From NCBI GenBank assembly GCA_036971615.1, contig JAYKKR010000020.1, positions 372,001 to 436,000 of the forward strand: a stretch of DNA of 64,000 nt, read 5' to 3'. A program made the translations under genes and the position numbers. How positions within the stretch are numbered: position 1 is the first letter of the stretch; every line of letters begins with the position of its first letter. The notes under the pieces were generated by a model. The model did no database searches. It worked only from the letters and a program-made list of their open reading frames with translations, and was not told the origin of the DNA. Shown in pieces: positions 1 through 11,256 of this stretch. This DNA comes from Amyloporia xantha (Eukaryota; Basidiomycota; Agaricomycetes; Polyporales; Adustoporiaceae).

Positions 1-95
1 TCGATCGGCACCGCACGTGTTGCGCTCATGGGTATATTAGATGCCTCTAGACGAACTTGGCACGTTTCCGCATTCCTTCCGCCTTGCTTTCAACC

Positions 96-1804
96 ATGTC
101 GGAACACGCAGACGAGCTAGGTGAGCACATCATGTAGATATCCTCACGCCAACCTGCGCTCACTCCCCTCAGCCCGCCAAATACTAGACTTCGACTCCTC
201 GCCCATCAGAGGTGATGCCCCTCGCCCTACCCTGGACTTCGAGTCCTCGCCCATCAGAGGGGATGTCCCTCGCCCAACTCTGGACTTCGAGTCCTCGCCC
301 ATCAGAGGGGATGTTCCTCGCCCAATTCTGGATGTGGTGTCTTCGCCTTCGCCTTCGCCTTCACGCACTCTGCCACCAGCGCGTACGCTTGGCGATTTGT
401 CCGCATCGCCATCGCCATCCCCGCCGCCGCTAAACTTTCGCTTTGCTATGTCGCCAACGCCTGACCTTGCCAACGTTCAGGGGGATCTGCACAACGTAGC
501 ACTCCTCTCGATATGCCGCCACCGCCGTCCGCGCCTACTTCAAAAAGACGTGTGGACCTCGTCTTCCCCAATTAACGTCCCCTCAACTACGTAGGCCCAC
601 AATGCAGTCGGCATCTTCCCAAGATATAGATCTCTTCCGTCCATCGCTCAACATTTCGCCCTCACCGCCGAATACCTCGCTATCAAGACAACCGTTGGAT
701 TTCACCTCGCCATCGCGAATGCAGACCTCACCTTTTAGATCCGCCCTGGACCTTTCGCCATCGCAGGTAAACACCCCGTTGCACCGTCCACAGCTTGACC
801 TGGAGGCATCTCCAGAGCGAGTGCACAGCGCCCAGCCTACCTTCGAGTCGCCTGTCCCTCATCGTGCACACCTCGACTTGTCGCCATCGCTGTCTCCAGT
901 CCTCCAGCTCCGCGATCAGCTGGATCTCCCGGCCACTCCATCCCCAGGTATGTCCACGCTCATGTTTTTAAACCTATTTCCTACTGACACTCCATTCCTC
1001 TACTATTGAAGATAGAGGCGCGCCTATGGATGGCGTCGTGGATGGCGGCGTGGACGGCGGCGTGGACGGCGGGATGGACGGCGCACTTGATCACGACCTT
1101 GCGCATAGCCAAGATGGCGATGTTGACATGGCGGATGAGCGCCTCATCCAACTCAATCGCCAGGTATTTTGCCTCGCTTTCTCTTGCCTTTGTGTTTGAA
1201 TACTCATAGACAGTACCTTGACATTATAAATGAGGTGTTGGACGAGCACAACATACCCCGCGGTCCTCTGGTAAGTGAAAGCCCTCCATCGCCTTCATCG
1301 TCATGCTGATACCACTCCAGGACTTGGAGGCACACCGTCAGCGGCTCAGAGACCGTGGCCAGGATCTCCCTCGTACCTTCGCCCTCGCTCCCATTCTGGA
1401 TCACGACGAGGACATCATTGACTCAAGTAAGTACAGCGAAATTCACCCTTTCACCATACTTAAATATGCAAAGAATTGGAGAATCCATACTTTGATGATG
1501 GCAGAGGCCACTCCCCCAATAGCGCCATGAACGCCATCGAGATTAAATTCGGTATGACACTGCGCTCGCAATTTGCCATTCGCTAAAGAAAACAATAGAA
1601 GGTTTTCCTCGCGGAAGCGAAGAAAACTTGATGTTCCTTCAAGCGCAATCCCTGAGCGAGAGGTTACGACGTATAGAAGAGGACATCGACGTCGCCAACG
1701 CAATCTTGAAGCTCCACCAGCCCATCAAATCCTTGCTCACAGCCAAGCCACCGCAGGACGGGACCACTGGGGTTGAAGCCATGATGTGGAATGGCGAGAT
1801 ATAA
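96..1804 (+). CDS. Ser/Pro-repeat protein with C-terminal coiled coil (multi-exon, hypothetical)
   Basis: Not recognised by function. The likely start is the ATG at 96; the first exon (96-120) joins 173 through a 52-bp GT-AG intron, which brings the reading frame into three tandem copies of a 17-residue unit built on LDFESSPIRGD. A second Ser/Pro-rich block (602-945, LDLSP-type motifs) follows, then an exon of VDGG repeats (about 1012-1160), short exons at about 1209-1271 and 1320-1426, and a last exon that is a charged heptad-like helix (SERLRRIEEDIDVANAILKL) ending at the stop at 1802-1804. The junction between the two Ser/Pro blocks (about 475-605) is unresolved: the frame changes there, by an intron of about 110 bp or an indel. 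The low-complexity N-terminus plus coiled coil suggests a scaffold or adaptor. The strand and final exons are well supported, the exact structure less so. Confidence 0.55.
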
Positions 1805-2008
1805 TTCGTTATACAGTATATACTCCGATGTCGTTGGCATCAAGGACAAAATGTAGTCACAGAATATTGAGTTGCTTTACCAATATACGCGAACACATGA
1901 CCTGGCGGCGCCGATACCGCGCCATGAAAATACCATCCCAGTGGGCATACCAGGCCCATAAGCGCGGCGCGCCATGATGCGCGATATGAATACCACTGCA
2001 TCCACCAT

Positions 2009-2460
2009 CGGCCGACGCTACTTGAAGGCGATAATATACCACGGAAATATGGCGCACTCGGCCGCGCCGTGTCTAAAGGCTATATTATAGCCCTCGGCCG
2101 ACGCTACTGGAAGGCGATAATATACCACGGAAATATGGCGCACTCGGCCGCGCCATGTCTACAGGCTATATTATACCCTCTCGGCCGACACTACTTGAAG
2201 GCGATAATATACCACGGAAATATGGCGCACTCGGCCGCGCCGTGTCTAAAGGCTATATTATACCCTCTCGGCCGACACTACTTGCAGGCGAGAATATACC
2301 ACAGAAATATGGCGCACTCGGCCGCGCCGTATCTACAGGCTATATTATACCCTCTCGGCCGACGCTACTTGAAGGCGAGAATATACTACGGAAATATGGC
2401 GCACTCGGCCGCGCCGTATCTACAGGCTATATTATACCCTCTCGGCCGACCCTGCACTGC
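2009..2460. repeat. 87-bp minisatellite, about five copies
   Basis: The block cggccgacgctacttgaagg recurs with starts near 2009, 2095, 2182, 2269, 2356 and 2443, so the period is 86-87 bp. Each unit contains a ggctatattataccctctcg segment and an atatggcgcactcggccgcg segment. Because 87 is divisible by three, long open frames run through the array (for example 2155-2469 on the plus strand), but they are a by-product of the repeat. It lies between two genes. Confidence 0.9.
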
Positions 2461-2673
2461 AGGCTATAGCGATGGCGTCGGCCGACGTCCGCTCTCCTTA
2501 CTAAGTAATAAAAATTTCACCCATATCTCTCCCTATAGAGTAGGCTATAGTGACTGTATGGTGTGGGTACATACTCACGTATTCACAACGATGCCAACAT
2601 CTCTGTTCAGAGTGTACAGGCTCAATACTGCTAGCTCTGCAGAGTCGAGGACTGCTAACAACGCAGACGACAG

Positions 2674-3155
2674 TCAGGCGGAATCATCCCCGACATCAAC
2701 GCGTACTTCATCATACAGTAGCGCAAGCTGTCTTGAGACCGCAAATACACCTAGAGCAGCGGAGTATCTGTCGCGAACCTGGTCGGCCAGTGTCGTAATC
2801 CATTGGTTCTGTAGCCGAACGAGTTTGATATATTTGGCGCGCCGTGTAATATCATCCTCGACCGGGAATCGGTGCGCAACGCACGTAGACAGGTATCCCA
2901 ATGGAGGGATGGAGCAGAATGCCTCGGTGTGAGCTCTGTCCATAAGAGCAGTCATCACGATCTCGATGTCAGACAGGTTGTTGAGACGGGGGCGAATTCT
3001 GAGGGAAACTGTAGACGCAGCATTGTCGGTATGTATCCTAAATTCAGAGCGACCCCAATGGCGAGTACGCAAACTACGGCAACCTGTATAAACAAAGTAA
3101 GGCACAGAGGTGCTTCAAACGGGGACGTGCTGGCACATACCGTATCGAAAAGCAT
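2674..3155 (-). CDS. Small hypothetical membrane-anchored protein
   Basis: Unrecognised. On the minus strand an ATG at 3155 opens a 5-codon exon (MLFDT) followed by a consensus donor (gtatgtg) and an acceptor ending in tttatacag. The next exon starts with a hydrophobic stretch (VAVVCVLAIGVALNLGYIP) that looks like a membrane segment. The rest is a soluble domain of about 110 residues containing DRAHTEAFCSIPPLGYL and LADQVRDRYSAALGVF, ending at 2674. A change of frame is needed near 3005-3015 between the hydrophobic segment and the soluble domain, so there is either a small missed intron or a 1-base error. The open frame of the soluble part is convincing; the N-terminal join is inference. Confidence 0.45.
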
Positions 3156-3159
3156 TTTG

Positions 3160-4400
3160 ACAACTTGAAGACTCGCAAGCTCCTAACGACTTCGGGAGAC
3201 TTTTGTTAAGAGACGAAAGAGAGTGGTGGATGAAAATGTGCGACACAGAGATCGATTCCGAGAGTCACGAGGCAAGTCTCTGAGATTGGTCAGAAAAATC
3301 GCGTCCAAATCACTCCAGGAAGTAAGAACATCTCCCATAGATATGACGATGCAGGAAAGGCCTCATGTTGGGGAAACAATGGGCCTCCTCACCGTCAATT
3401 CCCACTTTCATTTCGCTTCCTGAGCAAAGCGTGCCTTCGGTCGATAAACAATGAGAGATTCTGGATCGATTCTCACCTTCATCTTGCATGACACCCCGTA
3501 TATCCGCAGTTCCCCCTGGTCATGTAGCCTCGCGTTTTGAGAAGTCGGAGGTGCTTTTAAACGGGGTTTTTAACTTGCAGACTGCATGTGATCGTCACTA
3601 GTGAACAATGGTCTCCGCTGGATGACCACCTGGCCTGCAGTGCCGCCCTCTGATGAGTCAGATGTCGAAGGCTGGGATAAAATATTCAAGGATGAAGCTT
3701 CGGTGAAAGCAACGAGGAAGATGCCTCATGTATCGATCATAAGCCCAGAAGAGGGGACCAAAGTGAAATGAAATCGCCCGTTTCGCGCGTTGTTGGCAGT
3801 GTAAGCAAGCACGCTTCGAGTGATGTGTGATCACTTACTTCGTTCAGGCCGGATTGTAAGTGGTCATTGGGTTAAATCTGGTATTCAGATAGCATCCTGA
3901 CAACTGAAACCATTTCGATTCGATAGGAAGGTCTAATGAAACGAAAAGGTGAGAAATCGCCAGTGTCACTGCAGTGATACTGTTGATCGATCACACTAGT
4001 GATGATCGGCAGGAGTACCGCTAGGACAGTGAGCCGCGCACTGTGTCTCGGGCAAGTATCTGAACCGTGGCAGATGCGAGGTGGATACGGTAAAGCATAC
4101 TTCCAACATTAGTGTCTAGTCGGCCGATACCCCTTTGGGTAAACTTCACTTTTTGCATGCACAATTTTCCCCTTTGTCAATACTTCTTGACTTCGGTTTT
4201 CCGTGGATTGCGACCCCACAGTTCAGACTTCTATCCTTTTAATGAAAAGTATTGAGTCCTATATTTACATTTATTACACGGAGCATAGATGATGTCAAAA
4301 GGTATGTCGTATACAGACTCAATTAGAAAGAAGTAGACTACAAATACTGAAGAGGAAACACGGATGGTGTACAATGCCAACTTGTGAAGACCTTGCTAAT
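3160..4400. other. Intergenic stretch without a supportable gene
   Basis: Stops occur frequently in all frames, and I found no convincing splice-linked exons, repeats or RNA gene. It holds the divergent or intergenic DNA between the minus-strand gene ending upstream and the next minus-strand gene. Confidence 0.5.
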
Positions 4401-4415
4401 ACAGCTACAGTGGGT

Positions 4416-5127
4416 CTATATGTAACTCGTCAGGAGATATAGAGGCAGAGGCGGCATGAACGCGGCGTCGAGACCGTAACAAGTTGGTCGCAGAAATAAG
4501 AAAGCTAGCAAGCGCTTTGAGCCATATGAACAGGCAGAGAGCGAATAATAACAGACGTACGTTTTCAGAGCACGCCTAGCGAGTTGCTTTTCCGACAAAT
4601 TAGTGAGGTGTGTGTAAGCACGTCGATCACCGGCACGCATGACGATAATGTCGCCCCGCAATTCATGGTACGGCACCAGTGGCAGAGCGGCCGTGTTGAC
4701 GTGTAGAGACGGCCTGTCATTGACAGCAGCAGCTGTCTGCCAGAAAACTACAAAGCGATGAATGTTTTGCTGTTCATCCCTGATTCCGATTTCTTTGTGA
4801 GCGATGAGATAGTCTCTGCCCATAATCTCCTCGATGCACACGAAAGCATTGCCTGGGCGAAAGATGGTGGTGACCAAAACGACGCGCTCGCGAGTACCAT
4901 TAGCAGCGAAGAACATAGCACGGAGGCGCACAGTCTCCTATACAAAAACCATGCATAAGCGTTTCTCGCTTAAAGGTAAGATGAACTTAACTTACGTCCG
5001 ACCTTTGACTTACGGGCATTTCTGAGCTTGGGTTGCGATGTACTAGATGAACTCGAGGCAGAAGTGGGCTCAGTTTAGTGGGCGGCGGAATCGGTTGGTA
5101 GAAGAGGAGTCGAGCACGAGAGCTCGC
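4416..5127 (-). CDS. Hypothetical protein, two exons visible, 5' end incomplete
   Basis: Unrecognised by name. Two exons on the minus strand join cleanly: 5127-4996 (proline-containing, ending VSQRSD) and 4937-4416, separated by a 58-bp intron with donor gtaagt and acceptor tttgtatag, in phase 0. The second exon encodes a compact, probably beta-rich domain (VVLVTTIFRPGNAFVCIEEI, RFVVFWQTAAAVNDRPSL) and ends in a more hydrophobic tail. An acceptor-like cag at 5128-5130 precedes the first exon, so more coding sequence may lie upstream. The cloned-out domain gives no catalytic motif I can name. The splice fit and amino-acid composition make coding likely. Confidence 0.5.
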
Positions 5128-5449
5128 CTGATATACCTACAGGTGAACGAATGAGTGGCACAAAAAGCAAGTGGCCTACCATGCATATCCAAAGAGATTA
5201 TTGTCGCGGTGCCGTACTTTTATTAATCGGACATTGTGCAATGCTATTCAACTTGAACCCTAGTAGTATCCGAGTCCCTAGGCACTCTGAAAGCCTGGAG
5301 CCAGCCCCAGGTTAGAGCATGGGATACGTGTAAAATTCGCTGTTCAGGTCACATATAAGACCGCCGCTAATAAATTGTCACTTACCACTGCGATGGACTT
5401 TGTACCGATCGCGACATTCACAGACGTTGAGAGTTAACAGACGCTCGAG

Positions 5450-5960
5450 TTGGCGTCTCGGCGATTGCCGGTGTCGTCAGTTCGTCTTGGTCTCCTCCGA
5501 AATGAAAGTCTCAGCCAGCTAGCCATGGAAAATGCTCATAGACTTCGAACGGAATCCATTACGACTCGGACTCCAAGAACACGAGGATGTGCTTGTACAG
5601 CACGAGGATTGAGGCTGGGTTCCAGCAATACGCCGCAGTCAAGACATGGCTCCGTGCCCTGGCACACGAGGAAGGACGTCCGCACTATCTCAGAAGCTAG
5701 CCGCATCACTCCCCTAAGACGCATGTCAGCTATGTCTTTGACTGGAGAACCTGCGCTCTCAAGCGCGTACCTAGAAGATCTCGGAATAACACCTGTCCTG
5801 GTCCCCGATCCCGAGATTTTATTTCTTCTACTTGCAAACCACCATCTAGCGTTCATCCCATATCCCTGGTTCCACTGTCCGCACAGCACCCTCACGCCGA
5901 AGAATACACGTCTGAGATATTGTCTTGCAAACTCCATCGTCAAAGGTGCGCAACTACCCC
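5450..5960 (+). pseudogene. Possible frame-disrupted coding region
   Basis: Protein-like segments are found in different plus-strand frames within 500 bp: a segment reading LRLGLQEHEDVLVQHED, another reading QQYAAVKTWLRALAHEEG, and then ITPLRRMSAMSLTGEPALS followed by AYLEDLGITPVLVPDPEIL. Each looks like helical globular protein, and together they would form one continuous domain if two single-base shifts were allowed. This could be a decayed gene, uncorrected sequencing indels, or the N-terminal exons of the next gene (start near 6001). The minus strand is also open from 5943 to 5536, but its product is rich in Arg and looks like a shadow. Confidence 0.3.
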
Positions 5961-6000
5961 AGTTAATTGCCTAGTCTCGCACTCTCACACAGTACTAGCC

Positions 6001-7152
6001 ATGATATTCTGCACAGCGTTCTTCTTGCAGTTACCCGTACTACTTGCTGCAATTTCGTACACCCTATTTTCCTTGGTCAATCAGATTCACGACGACGCGC
6101 AATACTTCTGCCAATTCTCGCTCGTGTCTCGGACTCGATTTTGTTCAACTCCGGCTCGGAATACGACCGTCTGGGCTGTCCTCCCTCGTCTTTTGGAGTC
6201 GCAATTTAGAGGTCTCGAGAACGTTGCGAGCGAGAGTCGCGCAAATGCCGAGATTGTACTTGATTTGACCGAGGCTCGCATTGCCTCAGTTGATCTCGTC
6301 AATGTGATCCGGTCGAGTGACCTGGAAGGCAGTCTGGAGTTAGGGAATCTTGTACAGCAATTTGCGGATGATGCCCTTACTGTCAGTCGCGATCTCCAGA
6401 GACTTTCTGCTAAAATTGGTACGGGCTTTGATCAGTAAGTGTGACTTTACTAGATCAGCTTTTCAGCGGCTTACCTTCAACCAAGAATTATATCGACTAA
6501 CGCCCATCTTTATCGCCTTATGAGAGACTCGTCGACTGTCTTCATGCTGCATCAGGAGAAGACATGCCAACGCATCAATACGGTCCTCAGGATCGAAGAA
6601 GCCTGCGAGATATCGTATCCCGACGTCCCTCGCGCGTTTGAACGAGCACTGCAAACGTACGAAAGGGTTCTTCGGGACTTAATCTTCGCAAGCAGTGCCT
6701 CACTCATAAAAGTGAGCGGCTTGGATGCGGACCTGGTCTCCATTGGCGCTGTTCTCTCCGACGAGAAACGTGATCTCCGGCTCGCAGAGCAGCAGCTCAA
6801 CAGTCAGCTGTCGACGCTCTTGCGACTCAACGGACGCCAGAAAGCGGCCCTAGCATACAATCTGCGTGTCTTGAACCGCATAGGAGATTACACGGAACGC
6901 TCGTTGAGGTTTGTGCGTGCTGTGCAGACGACCCTCGAGGGTATGCAACGAGAAGTGGAGGAGTTACGATTGATCGCTTCTGGGGCGCTCACATCCCCCG
7001 CTATGGACCCGGAGGTTGTCCTCGAGATGCTCGCTAGAGGTTTAGAGCGTCTGAGTGCGGTGAAGGTACGCCCTGGACTGGACGGACCAGGTCAGCGAGA
7101 AGTGGAGACACATAGTTACCCTTATCACGATTTTAAGGAAGGTGCTCATTGA
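6001..7152 (+). CDS. Membrane-anchored helical protein of a fungal hypothetical family
   Basis: Two exons join in phase: 6001-6434 and 6486-7152, with a 51-bp intron (donor gtaagt, acceptor accaag). The start chosen is the ATG at 6001, directly followed by a hydrophobic segment of about 24 residues (FFLQLPVLLAAISYTLFSLV). The remainder is almost entirely alpha-helical, with heptad-like runs (SDEKRDLRLAEQQLNSQLST, ERSLRFVRAVQTTLEGMQRE). The arrangement of an N-terminal membrane segment followed by long helices resembles a family of uncharacterised proteins common in mushroom genomes; that resemblance is from memory. No enzymatic motif is visible. The N-terminus may extend into the broken region upstream. 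Confidence 0.6.
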
Positions 7153-7430
7153 TTACAACCTGTCATCTTAATTCGTCTGAAATGTTGTGCCATTCTTGAA
7201 TTACTTGACCCATATTCCGCTATGCTCCTTTTTCCGTTATGCCACTTCATTTCGTTCTTAACGCTTTATTCTCCTTCCAATCAAGAAACATTTGGCTATC
7301 ATTTTGCAACGACATCAGCCCTGTATGCTAACAGCGAAAGTTTGATCATAGTTATGATAAAACTAAGTATGGGCATCGGAAAAGAATCGTGAACGTCGAA
7401 GCAGTATACTATTACAATCCTGATTTATCA

Positions 7431-8244
7431 TCACAAATCGCCTATCAAGACATGACGAGCATAGGGACTAATGACTGCATATAGGCAAACCACGATACAA
7501 AAGACTACCATAGCAATCTCAGCACGACTCCACTGCTCTCTGATCCAAGTAGGAAGAGTGCGAGCGACAAGAGCATTCCGGATGCGGACAGCGGTCGCAA
7601 CGCCTTCCAAATCCTGGATAGCGGCAGGGGTAAGTTCCCTATACATTGCAGGCGAAGCAATAGTAGTTTCGAAGATCCCGCTTTCGCGTTCACGGCGTAT
7701 CATAACACGTAGGGACCAGGTGAGCTAAGTTTATTGTCAGTCAAAGCATGACATAGATGCAACACAATGGACTTACGCCTTCATTGAGACGGACGACAGT
7801 ATATCCTCCCTTGAGTTACCAAATAGTTGCTCATTCTCATTCAAGTAATCTGAGCGAGAGACGTATAAGTTATCATTCAGTGACTAGAGGGCGAAACACT
7901 TACGAATTAGATTACTATAGAAGCGAAGCAACAGCTTTCCATCATTCATCAGTGCAAATTCCGGGAATAGACAGAATCCGTAATCCACCGTAATGTCACT
8001 TCCGAATGAACTAACGTTCGGAACCTCTGGTGTTAACTCAGCCTCGAGCACCCAGCCGGGTTGAGCAAGACTTCCGTCACTCGGCGCCTGGCTGCTAGTG
8101 CGGCACTGAAATCATGTTGTTAATTTGACGAATAAACAAGAAATCCAACTGAATTTGACTGACCCCTCGAGCAATGACCCTAAACTGTGCTGTTCCTGAT
8201 TCATGGTAATCATAATTGGGCATATCCTCGGGCGGTGAGCTCAT
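7431..8244 (-). CDS. Tail-anchored hypothetical protein, four exons
   Basis: Exons on the minus strand: 8244-8164 (start ATG at 8244, MSSPPED), 8105-7904, 7849-7777 and about 7724-7431, separated by introns of 54-58 bp. Exon 2 encodes a beta-rich segment (FGSDITVDYGFCLFPEFALM), exon 4 a charged segment (VMIRRERESGIFETT) and a C-terminal hydrophobic span (IAMVVFCIVVCLYAVISPYA) that would anchor the protein in a membrane with a short tail. The last splice is off by one base relative to the expected frame, so there is either an alternative junction or a sequencing indel. The family resembles uncharacterised fungal membrane proteins; no function can be assigned. Confidence 0.5.
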
Positions 8245-9098
8245 GTCTTAGTCAAAGCAGGCGAGGATTTGGATTGACTGTAAGCTCGAAGTGGCGCATG
8301 GTGACTTGGGTTCTTTATGCTTCTTCGACTATTGCCACTCCGAGTCTGTCTATTCTGAATCCGTTTCTCTAGTAGCCATCCACTCAAAATGAAACCTGCC
8401 GGGCGTCCCACAATTCGGACGGAGTGATCGCCGGAGTGACCGTTGCTCTCGCTACTGGATATCATTGGACCTCACGTCCTCTGAGCTTGAAATGGCTGTA
8501 GATGAGGGGGAAGGCTGGGGTAAGACTACCAAAATTTGAAGATGGTCGTACTTATCATTCATCGCAATCGCAATTTTGCAGTGACCACGCGTCCATTTTC
8601 TGACCAATTACTCTTCCTTGTTTTTCTTCCCTTCAGCACAATATTTGGCCTTCGCGTAGTGACCTATCCTGAGAATCTGTCCGGACTTCCAGTCGCTACA
8701 TCACATGTTCGATATGGAAGAGTGTGCGAGAAGGCGAAACCAGTGGCACTTAGCCATTCCCCAGATCTGCAGATTCGGATAAGCTCGCCTTGTGGACAGC
8801 TTCCATGGACACACGTAATCTAGATCAAACACGCTCTGGACTTGCCACCCCTTCTTGCATGCATTCCGTCAGGCATGCCTGCCTCCTGGTCCATTTGCTT
8901 CCGCGACCCATTTCTGACTATCCGATTATCAGTCGAATCCCACGGCACAATGCAAGCGGATGTCGGCCTCGAGCGTGCCCCGATGTTCTATAAACCGCAG
9001 GACAACCCGCCTCAGATGGCAATGCTGAAGAGCTGTATTGTTCGCCTCAATTGGACTCTGGAGCTTCCCTTTTTCAATTCACTCTTTGGCGCGACAAC
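8245..9098. other. Intergenic stretch between divergent genes
   Basis: It separates a minus-strand start (8244) from a plus-strand start (9099), so it probably contains both promoters. A plus-strand open frame (8842-9108) ends inside the next gene, with no splice sites or family resemblance to support it. No repeats were seen. Confidence 0.4.
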
Positions 9099-10806
9099 AT
9101 GTCTCTAGTGGAGAAACGAAAGGGCGCAGCCCATAGCGATCGCGAAGAGTATCTCAGGGCAAAACTATTGTGTGCTGGCCCTGCCGGACACAGAGTTCAC
9201 CTTGTACCGGTAAGTCGTTAAGGAAAGTCAACAGCCTCAGCTCACATTTCTTGGCGCAAAGGTCTTGCATAATAACACTGCGAGAAGTAAACACAACAGT
9301 GCGGCTGTCGCGAGGGCTAAAGCGCTTGCTCGCAAGCGTATCAAACTGGTACGCTCTCTGTAACTTTGTCAACCTGGAGAATATCATTCTCATATGCGGG
9401 AATAGCGACGGCTAAGGCTGTCACAAGTTCAACATCAGACAATAAATCTACCACAGCGATTTACAGTCAGTTCACCATTTAGGATAACTTGAACGACAAT
9501 TGACCAGGTTTCTTGCTCTAGCGGGGACATGGTCCGAGTCACTTATTCTCCCGTACTGCGGCCTCTAGTCTCCCTTCTCTGAGTTTTGAATCTGTCGAGA
9601 ATTATGCTCCTGTATGTGTTACACGCACTTCTTCAAAACCGTAATATCCTGATGCTATCCTCCTTTGTCACGTAGGATCCACCAATTCAGACGTCGTATA
9701 CATGGATCAGGATCACTCTCTACGGTTTCATCAGCGCAGCCAGCACAATGATCTCCGAGTTATATGGCACAGTGAAATATTGTCTCCGTATCTGCTGGCT
9801 CTTGGCATCTGCTATCCCACGACTACTATCTGGATTCATATCGAACTCAGCCATACCCCTTCGTGTATCAGTTGACACCTGGATCAGTTGCATCGACTGT
9901 GTAACTCGTACACTTCAAACTGTGACAACTATCATCATTTTCTGCCTATGGTTCACGACGTGGCTCGTTTGTCTGGCTTGGGACCATGTCCCTAAGGCAT
10001 TGCCAATTGTAATCGCGATGTCACGTTTCTTCTGTGTGTTATTCTTTTGGTTGCTCTTCCCAATTCTGCTGGCTGGTTGCTTTTTGTGGGACCATGCTGG
10101 TGCGATTCTACACATGTTCTGGCGTCGATGCTACCCCTGGATTGTCCAAGCCACAGCAGTCTTTCGCAGGATTGGGGAAATCTTACCATCTCCTATCGCC
10201 TCGGGCATCCCAATACACAGGCTCGCACGCATCATGTACGCATTATTATTTGCCAGCATTGCCACAGGCATCCTGTACCAATCAGCACGCCATCCACTTG
10301 TCATCCGCCGTCATCGTGAGCAGGGTCATCCAGTAACTAGGGATCAGTAAGCCACATCGTCTCTTCTGAAGTCTAGTTAATAATCATTATTAAATAGGAC
10401 ATACAACTCTATGGAATCGATTAACTCACCTGGGTATCCTTGGGAAGAACCCAGGGCGATTGCTAGATTCAATCTGGTCTCCCCCGTTCTAAAGCTCAAT
10501 GTGTCTCGGCCTTATTCCTCATTCGTTCGCAGGCATCGTGCTCCTTCCACGTCCTATCAAGATGTCCACCCGACTTTAGGAAAGAGAACTGTTTTGTCTG
10601 GACTTCGCCGGACACTCTTTCAAGGTGCAGGAGTTTATTCCGACTTTGATGATGAGACACCACGAGTACATTGGATTTGCATACCTCATTTGATGAAATC
10701 TCCGTCATTGTGCCTCGCCCACATTACATGCGTAGTCTCTCCCTCGATCTCCCATCAAGAAGTATTGGTTTTGCCACCGAATCGACTCCCCACTGTCGCT
10801 CCCTAA
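9099..10806 (+). CDS. Multi-pass membrane protein, multi-exon, hypothetical
   Basis: Start ATG at 9099. Exon 1 (9099-9209, 37 codons) and exon 2 (9262-9348, 29 codons, lysine/arginine-rich) join in phase 0. Further short exons (about 9407-9640) lead to a large exon from about 9676 to 10346, which contains at least three strongly hydrophobic spans (TVTTIIIFCLWFTTWLVCLA, FFCVLFFWLLFPILLAGCFL, LARIMYALLFASIATGILY). A 51-bp intron (10347-10397) leads to the final exon, with the stop at 10804-10806. The profile is an integral membrane protein with a charged N-terminus and a soluble tail. No transporter or enzyme signature was recognised. Confidence 0.6.
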
Positions 10807-11256
10807 GGCTTAAACAGTAAGTCATATCAAAAGTCTGACACATCCTCGCTCATACTGCATGTTCCAGAATTGCAAGACGTTCCTCACAATAAACACGCGG
10901 AGTGATGGGCCCGCGTTGGGTGGCCGTCTGCAAAAAGCATGGGGCTGTGAAGATGACAGATTGTATCTTGGCTTTCGACTGTAACACCTTAGTTTCGCCT
11001 GTAATTCATTTATTTATGCTTCTTCCTTATTGAATCGTACGAGTAAATAACCTGTAGCTTGTGCCATTCATTTATTCTCATTTTATATATGATTCCCATT
11101 TGGTCTGGATCGATCCAAAGATCGGGGTCATTCCTCCAACTCCACGACTCAGGATCGTGTATGCCTCGTGTGTTCACTCTTTGTCTTGACAAGTACCATA
11201 CCGCTGGACTTAGTATTAGGACATCGCATTTCTTGAACACCTCTTTTTCTGAGACC
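10807..11256. other. Intergenic region upstream of the WD40 gene
   Basis: No coding signal. It is AT-rich towards 11000-11100 and probably holds the terminator of the membrane-protein gene and the promoter of the WD40 gene, though no specific element could be pinned down. Confidence 0.4.
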
